A stretch of 64,000 nt of DNA from Sphingomonas pokkalii (GTDB lineage Bacteria > Pseudomonadota > Alphaproteobacteria > Sphingomonadales > Sphingomonadaceae): the NCBI RefSeq assembly GCF_003096275.1, contig NZ_QENQ01000001.1, positions 1,543,855-1,607,854 of the forward strand. The letters run 5' to 3'. The position numbers were made by a program, and so were the translations under genes. The first letter of the stretch is position 1. Every line of letters begins with the position of its first letter. Positions 48,954 to 57,822 of the stretch are shown piece after piece. The notes beneath the pieces are model-generated. The model was given only the letters and a program-made list of their open reading frames with translations, did not search any database and was not told where the DNA came from.

Positions 48954-50140
48954 GCGAAGTGGAAGTGGTGCGTGTCGCCGCACGGGGCGACGGCGTCACC
49001 AGCGATGGTCGGCACGTCGCGCTCACGGCGCCGGGGGATTGGGTGCGGGACGATGGCACGATCCGCGCCGGACCGCATCACCAGATACCGCCCTGCCGCC
49101 ATTTCCCGTTGTGCGGGGGCTGCCAACTACAGCATCTCGACGATGTCGCCTGGAGCAGTTTCCTTGTCGACCGTGTCGCATCTGCACTCGCCGCGCAAGG
49201 GCTGGAAACGGAGATCCGCACGCCGGAGCTTTCGCCGCCGCGCACCCGGCGGCGGGCGACGCTTCATGCAGAACGGCGCGGCAAGCAGGTGCGTATCGGC
49301 TTCTCCGAAGCGGGCAGCCACAAGCTAATCGACCTGGCAGAATGTCAGGTGCTGGCACCACCGCTCTTTGCGCTGCTATCCCCGCTGCGCCGCTTGTTCG
49401 CGACGCTGCTGCCCGATGCGCGACGGGTGAACGTGCATCTGGCGATGAGCGATCAAGGGCGCGATGTGCTGGTCGAAGGGATCGATCCCGAGGGACTGGC
49501 TGCGGCGGAATCGATCACCGCCTTTGCCGAGGCGGAAGGGCTGGCGCGCTTCGCCATTGACGAGGGCTTCGGCCCGACGGCGCGCTGGGAGCCAACGCCT
49601 GTTACGATCAGCCTTGGCGGTGTTGCGGTTCCGCTGCCGAGCGGCAGCTTTCTCCAAGCGACTCCCGAGGGGGAGGCGGCACTCGTCGCGGCCGTTCGGG
49701 AGGTCGCGGGCGAAGCGGGGACGATCGCGGACCTGTTCGCAGGGCTCGGCACCTTCACCTTCGCGCTGGGCAGTGCGCGGGTTTATGCCGGTGAAGCGTC
49801 GCGAGATGCTATCCTGGCGCTCAAGGCCGCCGCCGGCGCCGCGGGACGGCAGGTGTTCGGCGATCATCGCGACCTATTCCGACGTCCGCTGACGAGCGTG
49901 GAACTCGACAGGTTCGAGGTGGTGGTGCTCGATCCTCCGCGTGCCGGAGCGCGCGAACAGGCCCAGGCGCTGGCCGGCAGCAAAGCTCCGAAAGTGGCGT
50001 ATGTTTCTTGTAATCCCAGTACCTTTGCACGGGATGCAGAAATTCTATGCAAAGGTGGCTATCGGCTGGATTGGGTGCAGCCTGTCGGCCAGTTCCGGTG
50101 GTCCACCCATGTCGAGTTGGTGGCACGGTTCAGCCGATAG
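48944..50140 (+). CDS. RNA 5-methyluridine methyltransferase (RlmD/TrmA-type)
   Basis: 398 residues from ATG at 48944. A short TRAM-like N-terminal domain is followed by an Fe-S set CRHFPLCGGCQLQHL, a SAM motif IADLFAGLGTFTFAL, the acceptor segment VVVLDPPRAGAREQ, and the catalytic SCNPSTFARDAEIL. The Fe-S cysteines point to RumA/RlmD-like 23S rRNA enzymes rather than TrmA. The target uridine cannot be assigned. The IS630 copy begins 63 bases after its stop. Confidence 0.92.
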   Translation: MSLSEVEVVRVAARGDGVTSDGRHVALTAPGDWVRDDGTIRAGPHHQIPPCRHFPLCGGCQLQHLDDVAWSSFLVDRVASALAAQGLETEIRTPELSPPRTRRRATLHAERRGKQVRIGFSEAGSHKLIDLAECQVLAPPLFALLSPLRRLFATLLPDARRVNVHLAMSDQGRDVLVEGIDPEGLAAAESITAFAEAEGLARFAIDEGFGPTARWEPTPVTISLGGVAVPLPSGSFLQATPEGEAALVAAVREVAGEAGTIADLFAGLGTFTFALGSARVYAGEASRDAILALKAAAGAAGRQVFGDHRDLFRRPLTSVELDRFEVVVLDPPRAGAREQAQALAGSKAPKVAYVSCNPSTFARDAEILCKGGYRLDWVQPVGQFRWSTHVELVARFSR

Positions 50141-50288
50141 CTAGGCATGTAATGGGCAAGAGCGCGGCAGACCGGCCCGGCCGATTTCTCAAACGGTGTC
50201 TTATACCAAGGCTCAGAGATGGTGACTCGCGGGGCTTGCCAGGCGGTCTGCGTCTTGATTCAAGATGGCAAACGGATTGGAGTTTGCC

Positions 50289-51370
50289 ATGCCGATCGCC
50301 CTTCGCACGGATTTCGACGCCGCCTCGGTGAGGAAGGCGGCGCGCCAATCCAAAGACGGTGCACAAACCCGGCGCTTGCTTGCGTTGGCGGCGATTTATG
50401 ACGGGGCGAGCCGGACCGAGGCAGCTCGGATCGGCGGGGTTACGTTGCAGATCGTGCGGGACTGGGTAGTGAAGTTCAACGCGGCCGGCCCAGGCGGGCT
50501 GGTCGACCGTAAGGCACCAGGGCAGCCGTCGATCCTCAACGCGACCCACCGCGCGGCGCTGGTCGAGGCAATCGAGCGAGGTCCGATCCCTGCTGTCCAC
50601 GGTGTGCTGCGCTGGCGGATCATCGATCTGGCGCAGATGTTGTGGGACGACTTCGCCGTGTCGGTATCGCGGCCAACCCTGAGCCGGGAGTTACGGGCGC
50701 TGGGCTATCGCAAGCTCTCGGCACGGCCCAAGCACCACGCTCAGGACCCGGACGCGATCGAAGCCTTCAAAAAGGGGGCTTTGCCGCCGAACTGGACAAG
50801 GTCAGGGCCTCCCTCCCGCGCGGCACGCCGATAGAGATCTGGTTCCAGAGCCTGCCCCGGACTTGATCCGGGGACGAGGCTCGGATCGGGCAGAAGAACA
50901 AGATCACGCGGCGATGGGCGAAGCGGGGGCCCCGGCCTTCGGCACCGCACGACCAGCGTACCAAATCCGCCTATATCTTCGGTGCGATCTGCCCGCACGA
51001 AGGCAAAGCGGCAGGCTTGGTGCTGCCGCTCTGCAACACCGACACCATGAACCTGCACCTGGCGGAGATCGCCCTGCACGTCGCGCCTGGCGCACACGCG
51101 GTCCTGCTCATGGACCAGGCCGGTTGGCACCGAACGCCGAAGCTTCACGTCCCACCCAACATCTCGATCGTCACGATTCCATCGAAGAGCCCAGAGCTCA
51201 ATCCGCAGGAGAAGGTCTGGCAGTTCCTGCGCGACAACTGGCTGTCGAACCGCGTCTTCGGCTCCTACGACGAGATCGTCGACCAGTGCTGCGACGCCTG
51301 GAACAGGCTCGTTGACCAGCCATGGCGCATCATGTCCCTCGGACTCCGTGCATGGGCGCACGGGTCGTGA
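50289..51370 (+). pseudogene. IS630 transposase, interrupted
   Basis: An N-terminal helix-turn-helix part (DGASRTEAARIGGVTLQIVRDW) and a DDE domain are present. DEARIGQKNKITRRWAKRG holds the first Asp, LLMDQAGWHRTP the second, and ELNPQEKVWQFLRDNW the Glu. At AAAAAGGGGG (about 50769-50778) the frame must move by -1 to continue (FAAELDKVRASLPRGTPIEIWFQ). At 50849-50872 a 24-base insert brings an in-frame TGA just before the first catalytic Asp. The protein cannot be made whole. Confidence 0.9.
50849..50872. repeat. 24-bp palindromic insert in the transposase gene
   Basis: The insert contains the stem CCCCGGA-CTTGA-TCCGGGG (50855-50873). Deleting it joins TTCCAG to GACGAG and restores the family motif WFQDEAR. 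The length is a multiple of three, but it carries TGA at 50864-50866. The sequence type is common as dispersed REP-like palindromes in alphaproteobacteria. Confidence 0.8.
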
Positions 51371-51388
51371 TCACTGAATCTTGGTATA

Positions 51389-51816
51389 AGTTGCCGATAA
51401 TAGTCTGGTACCATCGAAAGTACCATCAGTCCTTCGATCCGATTTTGTCGCGATGAGCGGGGGAGGGGCAAAGGTTACAGGGGAGCTTAAAGGCAAGGGC
51501 GCTCTCCCGAATCGTTCGAAGGGCTGGTAGTCTTGTAGACACCAAGCAGGGTCAGCATGTCGTCCGCATCCGATCGCGGCCTGCCCGCCGCAACGATCGC
51601 GCCGAAATTCCAGGGCGTGGCGGGACGAATGGATTGGTCATGCGGAGTGGCTTGGCGTCGCAAGCCCCCGTTTGCCGCGCATATTGTCGTGCCCATCATG
51701 CGCAACGGCGGGATGATACCGGTCGCCGATCGAGTAGCAGGCAGCCACTGCCATAATCGTCGAGCGCACATCTTCCGCCGATTGTCCTTTCATGCTTTCA
51801 GCGCGAAAGTCTCGGC
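51389..51816. other. About 430 bases without a convincing gene
   Basis: Overlapping short frames occur on both strands (for example minus 51487-51771), none with recognisable motifs or a good ribosome binding site. It may contain remnants of a gene split when the IS630 element entered. The promoter of the AraC-type gene should be in its last part. Confidence 0.4.
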
Positions 51817-52572
51817 ATGAGCGTACATTTCGAATCACTGCGGATCAGTCGCTATCCGGCGTGCTCCTCGATGACGGAACATGTGCACGATGAGCCTAGC
51901 CTATGCATCCTGATTTCCGGCGCCTATGAAGAAAACATTCGCGGACGGCGTGACGTCTATTTGGCCGGAAACCTGTCTTTCTGTCCGGCGCATGAGCCGC
52001 ATTCGCAATCTATCGGCCGAGCCGGCGCTGCGAAGCTGCTGCTGAATCCCACACGCTCCGGCATGGAAATACTTTCTGCCCATGCTCATCTCGACGATGC
52101 GCCGGCGATCCGTGGCGAGGCTGTCGCGACAATCGGTCGCCGGATGGTGGCTGAAATGTCGATCGATGACCCATTCTCGGCAATCGCGATCGAGGGGCTC
52201 GGCTGCGAATTGGTGGCGATCTTCGCCAGGTCGACCGCGCGGCAGCACGACACGCCGGCGCGCTGGCTGCGGGATGCCTGCGACTATATGGCGGCGCACG
52301 CCTGCGAGGCGCGGAGCCTGGGTGATATCGCGGCAGCGGTGGACTGCGACCCGGTCCGCCTGTCGCGCGGCTTTCGACGTGCGCACGGGCACAGCATCGG
52401 CGAGCACCAACGCAAGCTGCGCGTTGCGGCGGCGTCCGAACTGCTTGCGACGAGCACGATGCCGCTCGCCGAGGTTGCCCAGGCTTGCGGTTTCTACGAT
52501 CAGGCGCATCTGACACGCAGCTTCAAGGCGGTGGTCGGCTGCACGCCCGCGGTCTTTCGGAAAGGCGTCTGA
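51817..52572 (+). CDS. AraC-family transcriptional regulator
   Basis: 251 residues. The N-terminal ~110 residues look like a cupin sensor (MTEHVHDEPSLCILISGAYEE, SFCPAHEPHSQ). The C-terminal ~100 residues carry two helix-turn-helix motifs (SLGDIAAAVDCDPVRLSRGFRRAHG and PLAEVAQACGFYDQAHLTRSFKAVVGCTPA). It may control the S41-type gene that follows 79 bases later on the same strand. Ligand unknown. Confidence 0.88.
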   Translation: MSVHFESLRISRYPACSSMTEHVHDEPSLCILISGAYEENIRGRRDVYLAGNLSFCPAHEPHSQSIGRAGAAKLLLNPTRSGMEILSAHAHLDDAPAIRGEAVATIGRRMVAEMSIDDPFSAIAIEGLGCELVAIFARSTARQHDTPARWLRDACDYMAAHACEARSLGDIAAAVDCDPVRLSRGFRRAHGHSIGEHQRKLRVAAASELLATSTMPLAEVAQACGFYDQAHLTRSFKAVVGCTPAVFRKGV

Positions 52573-52651
52573 CGTACAATTGTCCGCTGCGTCCAAGACG
52601 GAGGTGCGGAGGGCGGCTTAGCAGGCTGCATATCCGGAGGAGAACGCGGCT

Positions 52652-54163
52652 ATGACCTCACCCCGAACGCGCGGAAGCATGAAGTTGCTGGCGGCCATGT
52701 GTATCCTCGGCCTATCGCTGCAGGTGGCCTCTGCGCAGGACGTCGGATCAGGGTTTCGTCGAGCCGATTGGCTTGAGGACTTCCAGCAGCTTAAGGCCCG
52801 GCTCGAGCGCGAGTACGTCAATCTCGCCTGGATGGGATCGCCGCAAAGCGGCATCGATGTGCCGCGCCTGGAACGGCGCACTCGGGATGCGCTGGCCACG
52901 GCTGCAACGGACAGCGAAGCGGAAAAGGCGCTGCTCGATTTCGTGGCAGGATTTCGCGACGGGCATCTGTCGCCCTTGCCCCGACTGACCGCGCCGACCG
53001 TCGCGGTCGCCGCCGAACCGGAAGATGCGGCGCTGGTCCCCGGGGACGCGCGCACCGGCTGCGCAGCGCTCGGCTATGCTGCGACCAGCCCGATCGCGTT
53101 TTCGCTGCCGTTCGAAAGCCTGCCGGGCTTCGTCTTGCTCGGTGACGGGCTGGGCGCGCCCTTCCGTAGTGGCCTGATCCCTGGGCCGGACGGCCGCAGG
53201 ATTGGGATCGTTCGTATCCAGGCGTTCCGGTCGACCGCGTTTCCAGTGACGTGCACGCGTGCCTGGGCTGCGCTCGAAGCTGCCGGCAAGCCGCTTGCTC
53301 GTCGTGCAATCGAGGACGGGGCGAGCGACCTGTGGTTCGCCGCCCTTGCCGAGGCGCTGGCAAAGCTGCGCGAGCAAAAGGCCGTCGCGGTGCTCGTGGA
53401 CGTCGGCAACAATAGCGGCGGCGATGATAGCGGGGACTGGATGCCGCGCATGTTCACCGATCGCACCGTCACGTCCGCGCCGCTTTGGATGATCGACGCG
53501 CCTGTCTCGGCCAAATATTTCGACGAGCAGATCCGCTCGATGAACCGAGGTTTGGCAGCCAAGCCCGAGGCCGATGCCGTCAGGGGACTGGAGCAGGCGC
53601 GCAGTTTCTTCGAAGCCGCAAAAGCACGTATCGGAAAGCAGCGCTGCGATCTCTCCTGGGTCTGGACCGAACAACGCCCTTGGAATCGGGACGGGTGCAA
53701 CAATCTCCTCGCGGCCGGCTCCGCAGGCGGCTTTATGCGCAGCCTGCCGAAAGGCGCCTATGGCGATCGCGAACTGGCGAGCCGGCTTTCCTGGTCCGCC
53801 GCCATCGCGCCGAATTTCGGCGCCTGGACAGGCCCGGTCTATGTCCTCGCGGATAAGCGCAGCTTTTCCGCTGCGGAGATGTTCGTGGCGACGATGAAGG
53901 ACAACGGCATCGCGAAGGTGCTTGGCGCGCGTACCGGGGGGGATGGATGCGGATTCATGGCGGATGGCGATCCCCTGGTCCTGACCCATTCGCAACTGCG
54001 ATTCCGTGTCCCGAATTGCATGCGGCTCCGCGCCGACGGCACGGACGAGGTTGCAGGCATCGCGCCCGATTTCCCGATCGTGCCGATGCAGGGCGAGAGC
54101 GCGCGGGCGCGGGCGGGACGCGCACTCGCGGTGATCGCCGGTGACCTTTCGACGGCCAGGTAA
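52652..54163 (+). CDS. S41-family (C-terminal processing peptidase-like) protein, secreted
   Basis: 503 residues; GGAGGAG lies before the ATG. The signal peptide ends VASAQD (an in-frame ATG nine codons downstream would give the same mature protein). The S41 core is seen in RIGIVRIQAFRS, AVLVDVGNNSGGDDSGDW and the Ser-containing DKRSFSAAEMFVATMKDNG, with VLGARTGGDGCG after it. No clear PDZ domain. Probably a periplasmic peptidase of unknown substrate. Confidence 0.8.
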   Translation: MTSPRTRGSMKLLAAMCILGLSLQVASAQDVGSGFRRADWLEDFQQLKARLEREYVNLAWMGSPQSGIDVPRLERRTRDALATAATDSEAEKALLDFVAGFRDGHLSPLPRLTAPTVAVAAEPEDAALVPGDARTGCAALGYAATSPIAFSLPFESLPGFVLLGDGLGAPFRSGLIPGPDGRRIGIVRIQAFRSTAFPVTCTRAWAALEAAGKPLARRAIEDGASDLWFAALAEALAKLREQKAVAVLVDVGNNSGGDDSGDWMPRMFTDRTVTSAPLWMIDAPVSAKYFDEQIRSMNRGLAAKPEADAVRGLEQARSFFEAAKARIGKQRCDLSWVWTEQRPWNRDGCNNLLAAGSAGGFMRSLPKGAYGDRELASRLSWSAAIAPNFGAWTGPVYVLADKRSFSAAEMFVATMKDNGIAKVLGARTGGDGCGFMADGDPLVLTHSQLRFRVPNCMRLRADGTDEVAGIAPDFPIVPMQGESARARAGRALAVIAGDLSTAR

Positions 54164-54228
54164 CTACCCCGCTGCTTTTCCGCCCTGTATGCCTGCCGTA
54201 TCAGTTCCGGACAAATGCACGAGGGAGA

Positions 54229-55326
54229 ATGCAAGTGAATCGCGCATCTACAGGGTCGCGCGCTGTCCTCTCCATTCTCCCTGCATTGCTGATGCTGGTG
54301 TCGGCGGCTCCGCTACCAATGCAGGCCGCCGCGCCGGATCGGCTGCTCGATGCGCTGCTCGCGCGCTTCGACACGGATGCGCATCCCGACCTGAAGGGCG
54401 TGGTCGTCCTGCGGGACGGCAAGATCATCGCCGAGCGCTATTATAATGGCGAGACGGCCGATACGCTGCATGACATCCGTTCGGCCGGGAAGAGCATTAC
54501 TGCCTTGCTGGTTGGTATCGCGATCGACCGGCGGCGTATCGGTAGCGTGGACGATAGCGTCGCGCGCTATTGGCCAGACGCGCGCGGTAGCGCGATCGGT
54601 GCGGTGCATCTGCGCGACGTGCTGACCATGCGCTCTGGCCTCGCTGCCTTCGATGAAGATCCAGCCTCGCCCGGCAATGAAGACAGGATGGACGAAGCCG
54701 CCAATCCCCTAACGTTCGTTCTGTCTATACCCCGGGGAGATCCGCCAGGGACGCGCTATCGCTACAATTCGGTCACGGCCTACACCGCCGGTGTCGTAGT
54801 CGCGAAAGCTACGGGAGGCACGCTTGCGGACTTCGCGCGCACGGCCCTGTTCGCGCCGCTCGGTATTCGCCGCTGGGAATGGGCCACCGATCGCGCAGGC
54901 TATACCAAGGGCCAGGGCAATCTGTCGCTGACCGCCCGCGGAATGGCCAACATCGGCGAGATGGTGCGCGAGGGTGGGCAATTCCACGGCCGCCGCATTG
55001 TCAGTGCGCGCTGGGTCCGCGACGCGCTGGCGCCGAAGGTCTCCATTGCCGACAGCGATCCCTATGCCGACGGCTATGGATATTTCTGGTACGCCAAGAC
55101 CTTGACGATTGGCGGCAAGCCCATCGCGGTTTCGTTCGCCTCGGGCAACGGCGGCAACAAGATCTACATCGTGCCCAGCCGGCGCCTCGTCGTCGCGATT
55201 ACCTCCAGTGCGTACGGCCACGGCTACGGGCAGCGCCGCTCCCAGGCGATACTCACGGCGTTGCTGGCCGCTGATGGCGAAGATCGCGCCAGATGGAATG
55301 CCACCTCCAGCGGAACAGGAGACTAA
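54229..55326 (+). CDS. Serine hydrolase of the beta-lactamase/PBP fold, secreted
   Basis: 365 residues with a signal peptide. Catalytic SxxK at Ser85-Lys88 (RSAGKSIT), YxN in RYRYNSVTAYTAGVV, and a Gly-rich third element near FASGNGGNKIYIVP. Class C beta-lactamase-related (esterase or peptidase EstB group) rather than a proven beta-lactamase. It lies directly before the HEXXH gene (5 bases between), so the two are probably one transcript. Confidence 0.87.
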   Translation: MQVNRASTGSRAVLSILPALLMLVSAAPLPMQAAAPDRLLDALLARFDTDAHPDLKGVVVLRDGKIIAERYYNGETADTLHDIRSAGKSITALLVGIAIDRRRIGSVDDSVARYWPDARGSAIGAVHLRDVLTMRSGLAAFDEDPASPGNEDRMDEAANPLTFVLSIPRGDPPGTRYRYNSVTAYTAGVVVAKATGGTLADFARTALFAPLGIRRWEWATDRAGYTKGQGNLSLTARGMANIGEMVREGGQFHGRRIVSARWVRDALAPKVSIADSDPYADGYGYFWYAKTLTIGGKPIAVSFASGNGGNKIYIVPSRRLVVAITSSAYGHGYGQRRSQAILTALLAADGEDRARWNATSSGTGD

Positions 55327-55331
55327 CCGGC

Positions 55332-56408
55332 ATGATGCGCAGTTTCGTGCTGGCAGTTACGGGCCTCGTCGCGGCCGTCGCCCCTTCTCCGGCGCAAAAC
55401 GGCGCGGCGCAACCTCAGCGGTCCCATGCCGCCGTAACAACCGCGCAGGCTGTCTATGACGACGATATCATCCGGTTCTGGCGGGCGTTCGATGCGGTCA
55501 CGGCCACCACAGACCCGGCAGAACGCCTTCGTTTGATTCAAACGATCTACATCGACCCCGGCACGCCGGGGCTCCACGCGCTCATGACAGCGCGGCGCTA
55601 TACGGCGCAGCAATATGTCGATGCGATCGTCAAATGGCCGAAATTCTGGAAATCCATCAGGCCTCTGACCGCGCGCTCTCAATTGGCGGCGTCGACCCTA
55701 AAAGACGATATCGCCCGGTTCCGACGTCTGTATGCGGAGCTCCGCCCTGCGACGATCACCTATGCGATCGGGGTTTTGCGCACCGGCGGCACGACGACCG
55801 GTAACAAAGTCCTGATCGGAGCGGAGCTGGCGCTGGGGGATGAAACGGTCGATGTGTCCGAGTTGCCGGAGCCTCTGCAGAACCGGCTGCGCATCTTCTT
55901 CCGCTCCCGCCCCTTCGCGAACAACGCACAGAATAATATCCACGAATATGTCCACACACAGCAGCAGGAGACTCAGGAAACCCTGGCACAACAGGCACTG
56001 CGGGAGGGCGTCGCAGATCTGGTCGCGGAATTGATCACCAACCGGAAGCCCGCATTGCCGGTATATACCTACGGGCCTGCCCATGATGCCGCCATTCGGC
56101 AGCAGTTTATGGCAGATATGCGGGGGACCAACTATGATAACTGGCTCTGGAATGGGTCGGACAATCCGTTCGGGGTAGGCGACCTCGGCTATTATGTCGG
56201 CTATAGCATCGCGCGCCGCTACTATGACGGCGCGTCCGACAAGCGCCGTGCGATCCGCGAACTGATCGAATTGCCCTATGACGACCCAGCGGCGGTGAAT
56301 GCGTTGATCGAGCGTTCAGGATATCTGGCCGGCAACATCGATTCCGCCACGCATGGGGCGTCCAGTATGCGCAATCGTCCCGCTGCCTTCGCCAGCGTCC
56401 GCCCTTAA
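55332..56408 (+). CDS. Predicted secreted zinc metallopeptidase (HEXXH, gluzincin type)
   Basis: 358 residues from ATG at 55332; signal peptide ends SPAQN. HEYVH at residues 204-208 followed by EGVADLVAEL (Glu225) gives the HExxH...E pattern of gluzincins, as in DUF2268-like putative peptidases. QQQETQETLAQQ lies between the two. No known family name can be given. It follows a serine hydrolase gene and is unlike its neighbours in fold. Confidence 0.72.
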   Translation: MMRSFVLAVTGLVAAVAPSPAQNGAAQPQRSHAAVTTAQAVYDDDIIRFWRAFDAVTATTDPAERLRLIQTIYIDPGTPGLHALMTARRYTAQQYVDAIVKWPKFWKSIRPLTARSQLAASTLKDDIARFRRLYAELRPATITYAIGVLRTGGTTTGNKVLIGAELALGDETVDVSELPEPLQNRLRIFFRSRPFANNAQNNIHEYVHTQQQETQETLAQQALREGVADLVAELITNRKPALPVYTYGPAHDAAIRQQFMADMRGTNYDNWLWNGSDNPFGVGDLGYYVGYSIARRYYDGASDKRRAIRELIELPYDDPAAVNALIERSGYLAGNIDSATHGASSMRNRPAAFASVRP

Positions 56409-56532
56409 GCCAGTCGAGCTTCTCGCAGCGGTTAAAGTGCGCGCTCCTGCCGCTCCGAAAAGGGCAAGATCGGGACCGTAACCGCGGGAGTGATGCGCTA
56501 TTGTTGCCAAGCACGCAGTGGAGGCGAGGACG

Positions 56533-57372
56533 ATGGATGGCTGGATCGCGCGAATGGAGAATGCCCTGGCGACACTGGCAGCGCGACTGGACGATCCGCC
56601 ACCGCTTGAGGAACTGGCCAGCGCGGCGAACGTGTCGCCGTTCCATTTCCACCGCATCTGGCGCGCGATGACCGGGGAGACGGTCGCCCGCACCGTCACG
56701 CGATTGCGGATCGCCAGCGCGCAGCAGCGCCTGGCCGAGCCGGATGCCTCGATCACCTCTGTTGCCATGGAAACCGGGTTCGGCACATCGCAGAGCTTCG
56801 CCCGGGCATTCCGCCGAGTAACAGGAATGTCCCCGACCGAGTTCCTGTCGAACGGCGCCGAGCGGATTACCGCCGCGACGGCTGAAGGCGCGCCTTTGCG
56901 TATCGAGCTTCGCGAACGCGCGGAGCTGGTGGTACTGCGCAGGGAAGGGGGCGCGTATCGCGAACTGAACGAACTTTTCTGGCAGCTGTGGAACTGGGCT
57001 GAAGGCGCAGGCAAGCTGGACGGTCTGCAAGGCATCTATGGTATCCCGCTCGACGATCCGGTCAGCATCGAGGAGCATCACCTTCGCTACGATGCCTGTC
57101 TCGCGTTCACCGATCCCGGCAAGCCTCCCGCCGCGTTCGCGCGGGTAACGCTGCCTGCCGGCGACTATGCGATTGTCCGACACCACGGTAGTTACGAGGG
57201 CCTGGAGGCGTCAAACCAGCGCGCGATCGACGCGCTACTGGCATTGGCGCGCGATCCCGCCGACTTTCCCCTATTTCACCACTTTCTCGACGATCCCGAG
57301 GAGGTGGCGCCCGAGGCGCTGCGTACCGACATCCTGATCCGCCTCGTTCCGGCAGAGAACCGGCCATGCTGA
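56533..57372 (+). CDS. AraC regulator with GyrI-like effector domain
   Basis: 279 residues from ATG preceded by GAGGCGAGG. The DNA-binding domain is N-terminal (PLEELASAANVSPFHFHRIWRAMTGE, SITSVAMETGFGTSQSFARAFRRVTGMSP). The C-terminal half is GyrI-like (VVLRREGGAYRELNELFWQLWNWA, ARVTLPAGDYAIVRHHGSYEGL), as in Rob-type multidrug-sensing regulators. Overlaps the next gene by 7 bases, so the next product is co-regulated. Confidence 0.88.
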   Translation: MDGWIARMENALATLAARLDDPPPLEELASAANVSPFHFHRIWRAMTGETVARTVTRLRIASAQQRLAEPDASITSVAMETGFGTSQSFARAFRRVTGMSPTEFLSNGAERITAATAEGAPLRIELRERAELVVLRREGGAYRELNELFWQLWNWAEGAGKLDGLQGIYGIPLDDPVSIEEHHLRYDACLAFTDPGKPPAAFARVTLPAGDYAIVRHHGSYEGLEASNQRAIDALLALARDPADFPLFHHFLDDPEEVAPEALRTDILIRLVPAENRPC

Positions 57373-57761
57373 GCCTCGCGCTCCTGCTGGCGGCATCCGC
57401 GCCCCAGACGCCGCGCGTGGTGGTGACGGCGATGTTCGAGGCATTCAATCGCCACGATGTGCACGCGATGGCGCAGCTCTATGCGCCGGATGCCCGCCTC
57501 ACATCGTCCGATTTCTGCGCCGCCCGTGGTCGAGACGACGTGGTGCGGACCTATGACGCTCTGTTTGCGACCTATCCGGATATCCGCGACCAGATCGAGA
57601 CCATGGTTGTGGAAGGGGATCGCGTCGCCGTGCGCTTCCTGGCGACGAGTCGGTCCCGCGCGCTGGCGATGCCGGTGCAAACGATGATCCGGGTCCGGGA
57701 TGGGCTGATCGTCGAAGATCATTCAATCTTCGACGCCGGAGGCGGGCGTTGCCAGCCCTGA
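57366..57761 (+). CDS. SnoaL-like (NTF2-fold) protein
   Basis: 131 residues, start ATG inside the preceding gene's end. VVVTAMFEAFNRHDVHAMAQLYAPDARLTS is the usual opening helix and strand of the NTF2/SnoaL fold, with VEGDRVAVRFLATS and MIRVRDGLIVEDHSIFDAG near the end. The extreme N-terminus is hydrophobic (LSLALLLAASA), possibly a signal. Function unknown; pairing with the regulator is by overlap only. Confidence 0.8.
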   Translation: MLSLALLLAASAPQTPRVVVTAMFEAFNRHDVHAMAQLYAPDARLTSSDFCAARGRDDVVRTYDALFATYPDIRDQIETMVVEGDRVAVRFLATSRSRALAMPVQTMIRVRDGLIVEDHSIFDAGGGRCQP

Positions 57762-57822
57762 CCGTGTCGCTGCCCTGGGATCGCCGCGCCATTTCAATGT
57801 CGTGCCCTGTCGGCTCCACCGG

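Larger units (their letters stand above)
50204..51386. mobile_element. IS630-family insertion sequence, decayed copy
   Basis: 1183 bp between inverted ends TATACCAAGGCTCAG... and the complement of ...GAATCTTGGTATA (about 18 of 27 end positions match), flanked by TA on both sides (50202-50203 and 51387-51388), the TA target duplication of the IS630/Tc1 group. It contains one transposase gene, broken twice. It lies between the rRNA methyltransferase gene and the accessory region. Confidence 0.9.

Noticed and set aside
51487..51771. 94-codon minus ORF between IS630 and the AraC gene
   Set aside because: No motif, poor start, and overlapping frames on both strands look equally open.
52573..52600. 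Second BlaI-like dyad (TACAATTGTC) before the S41 gene
   Set aside because: The two halves do not form the TACA-N2-TGTA core; only ACAATTGT is symmetrical.
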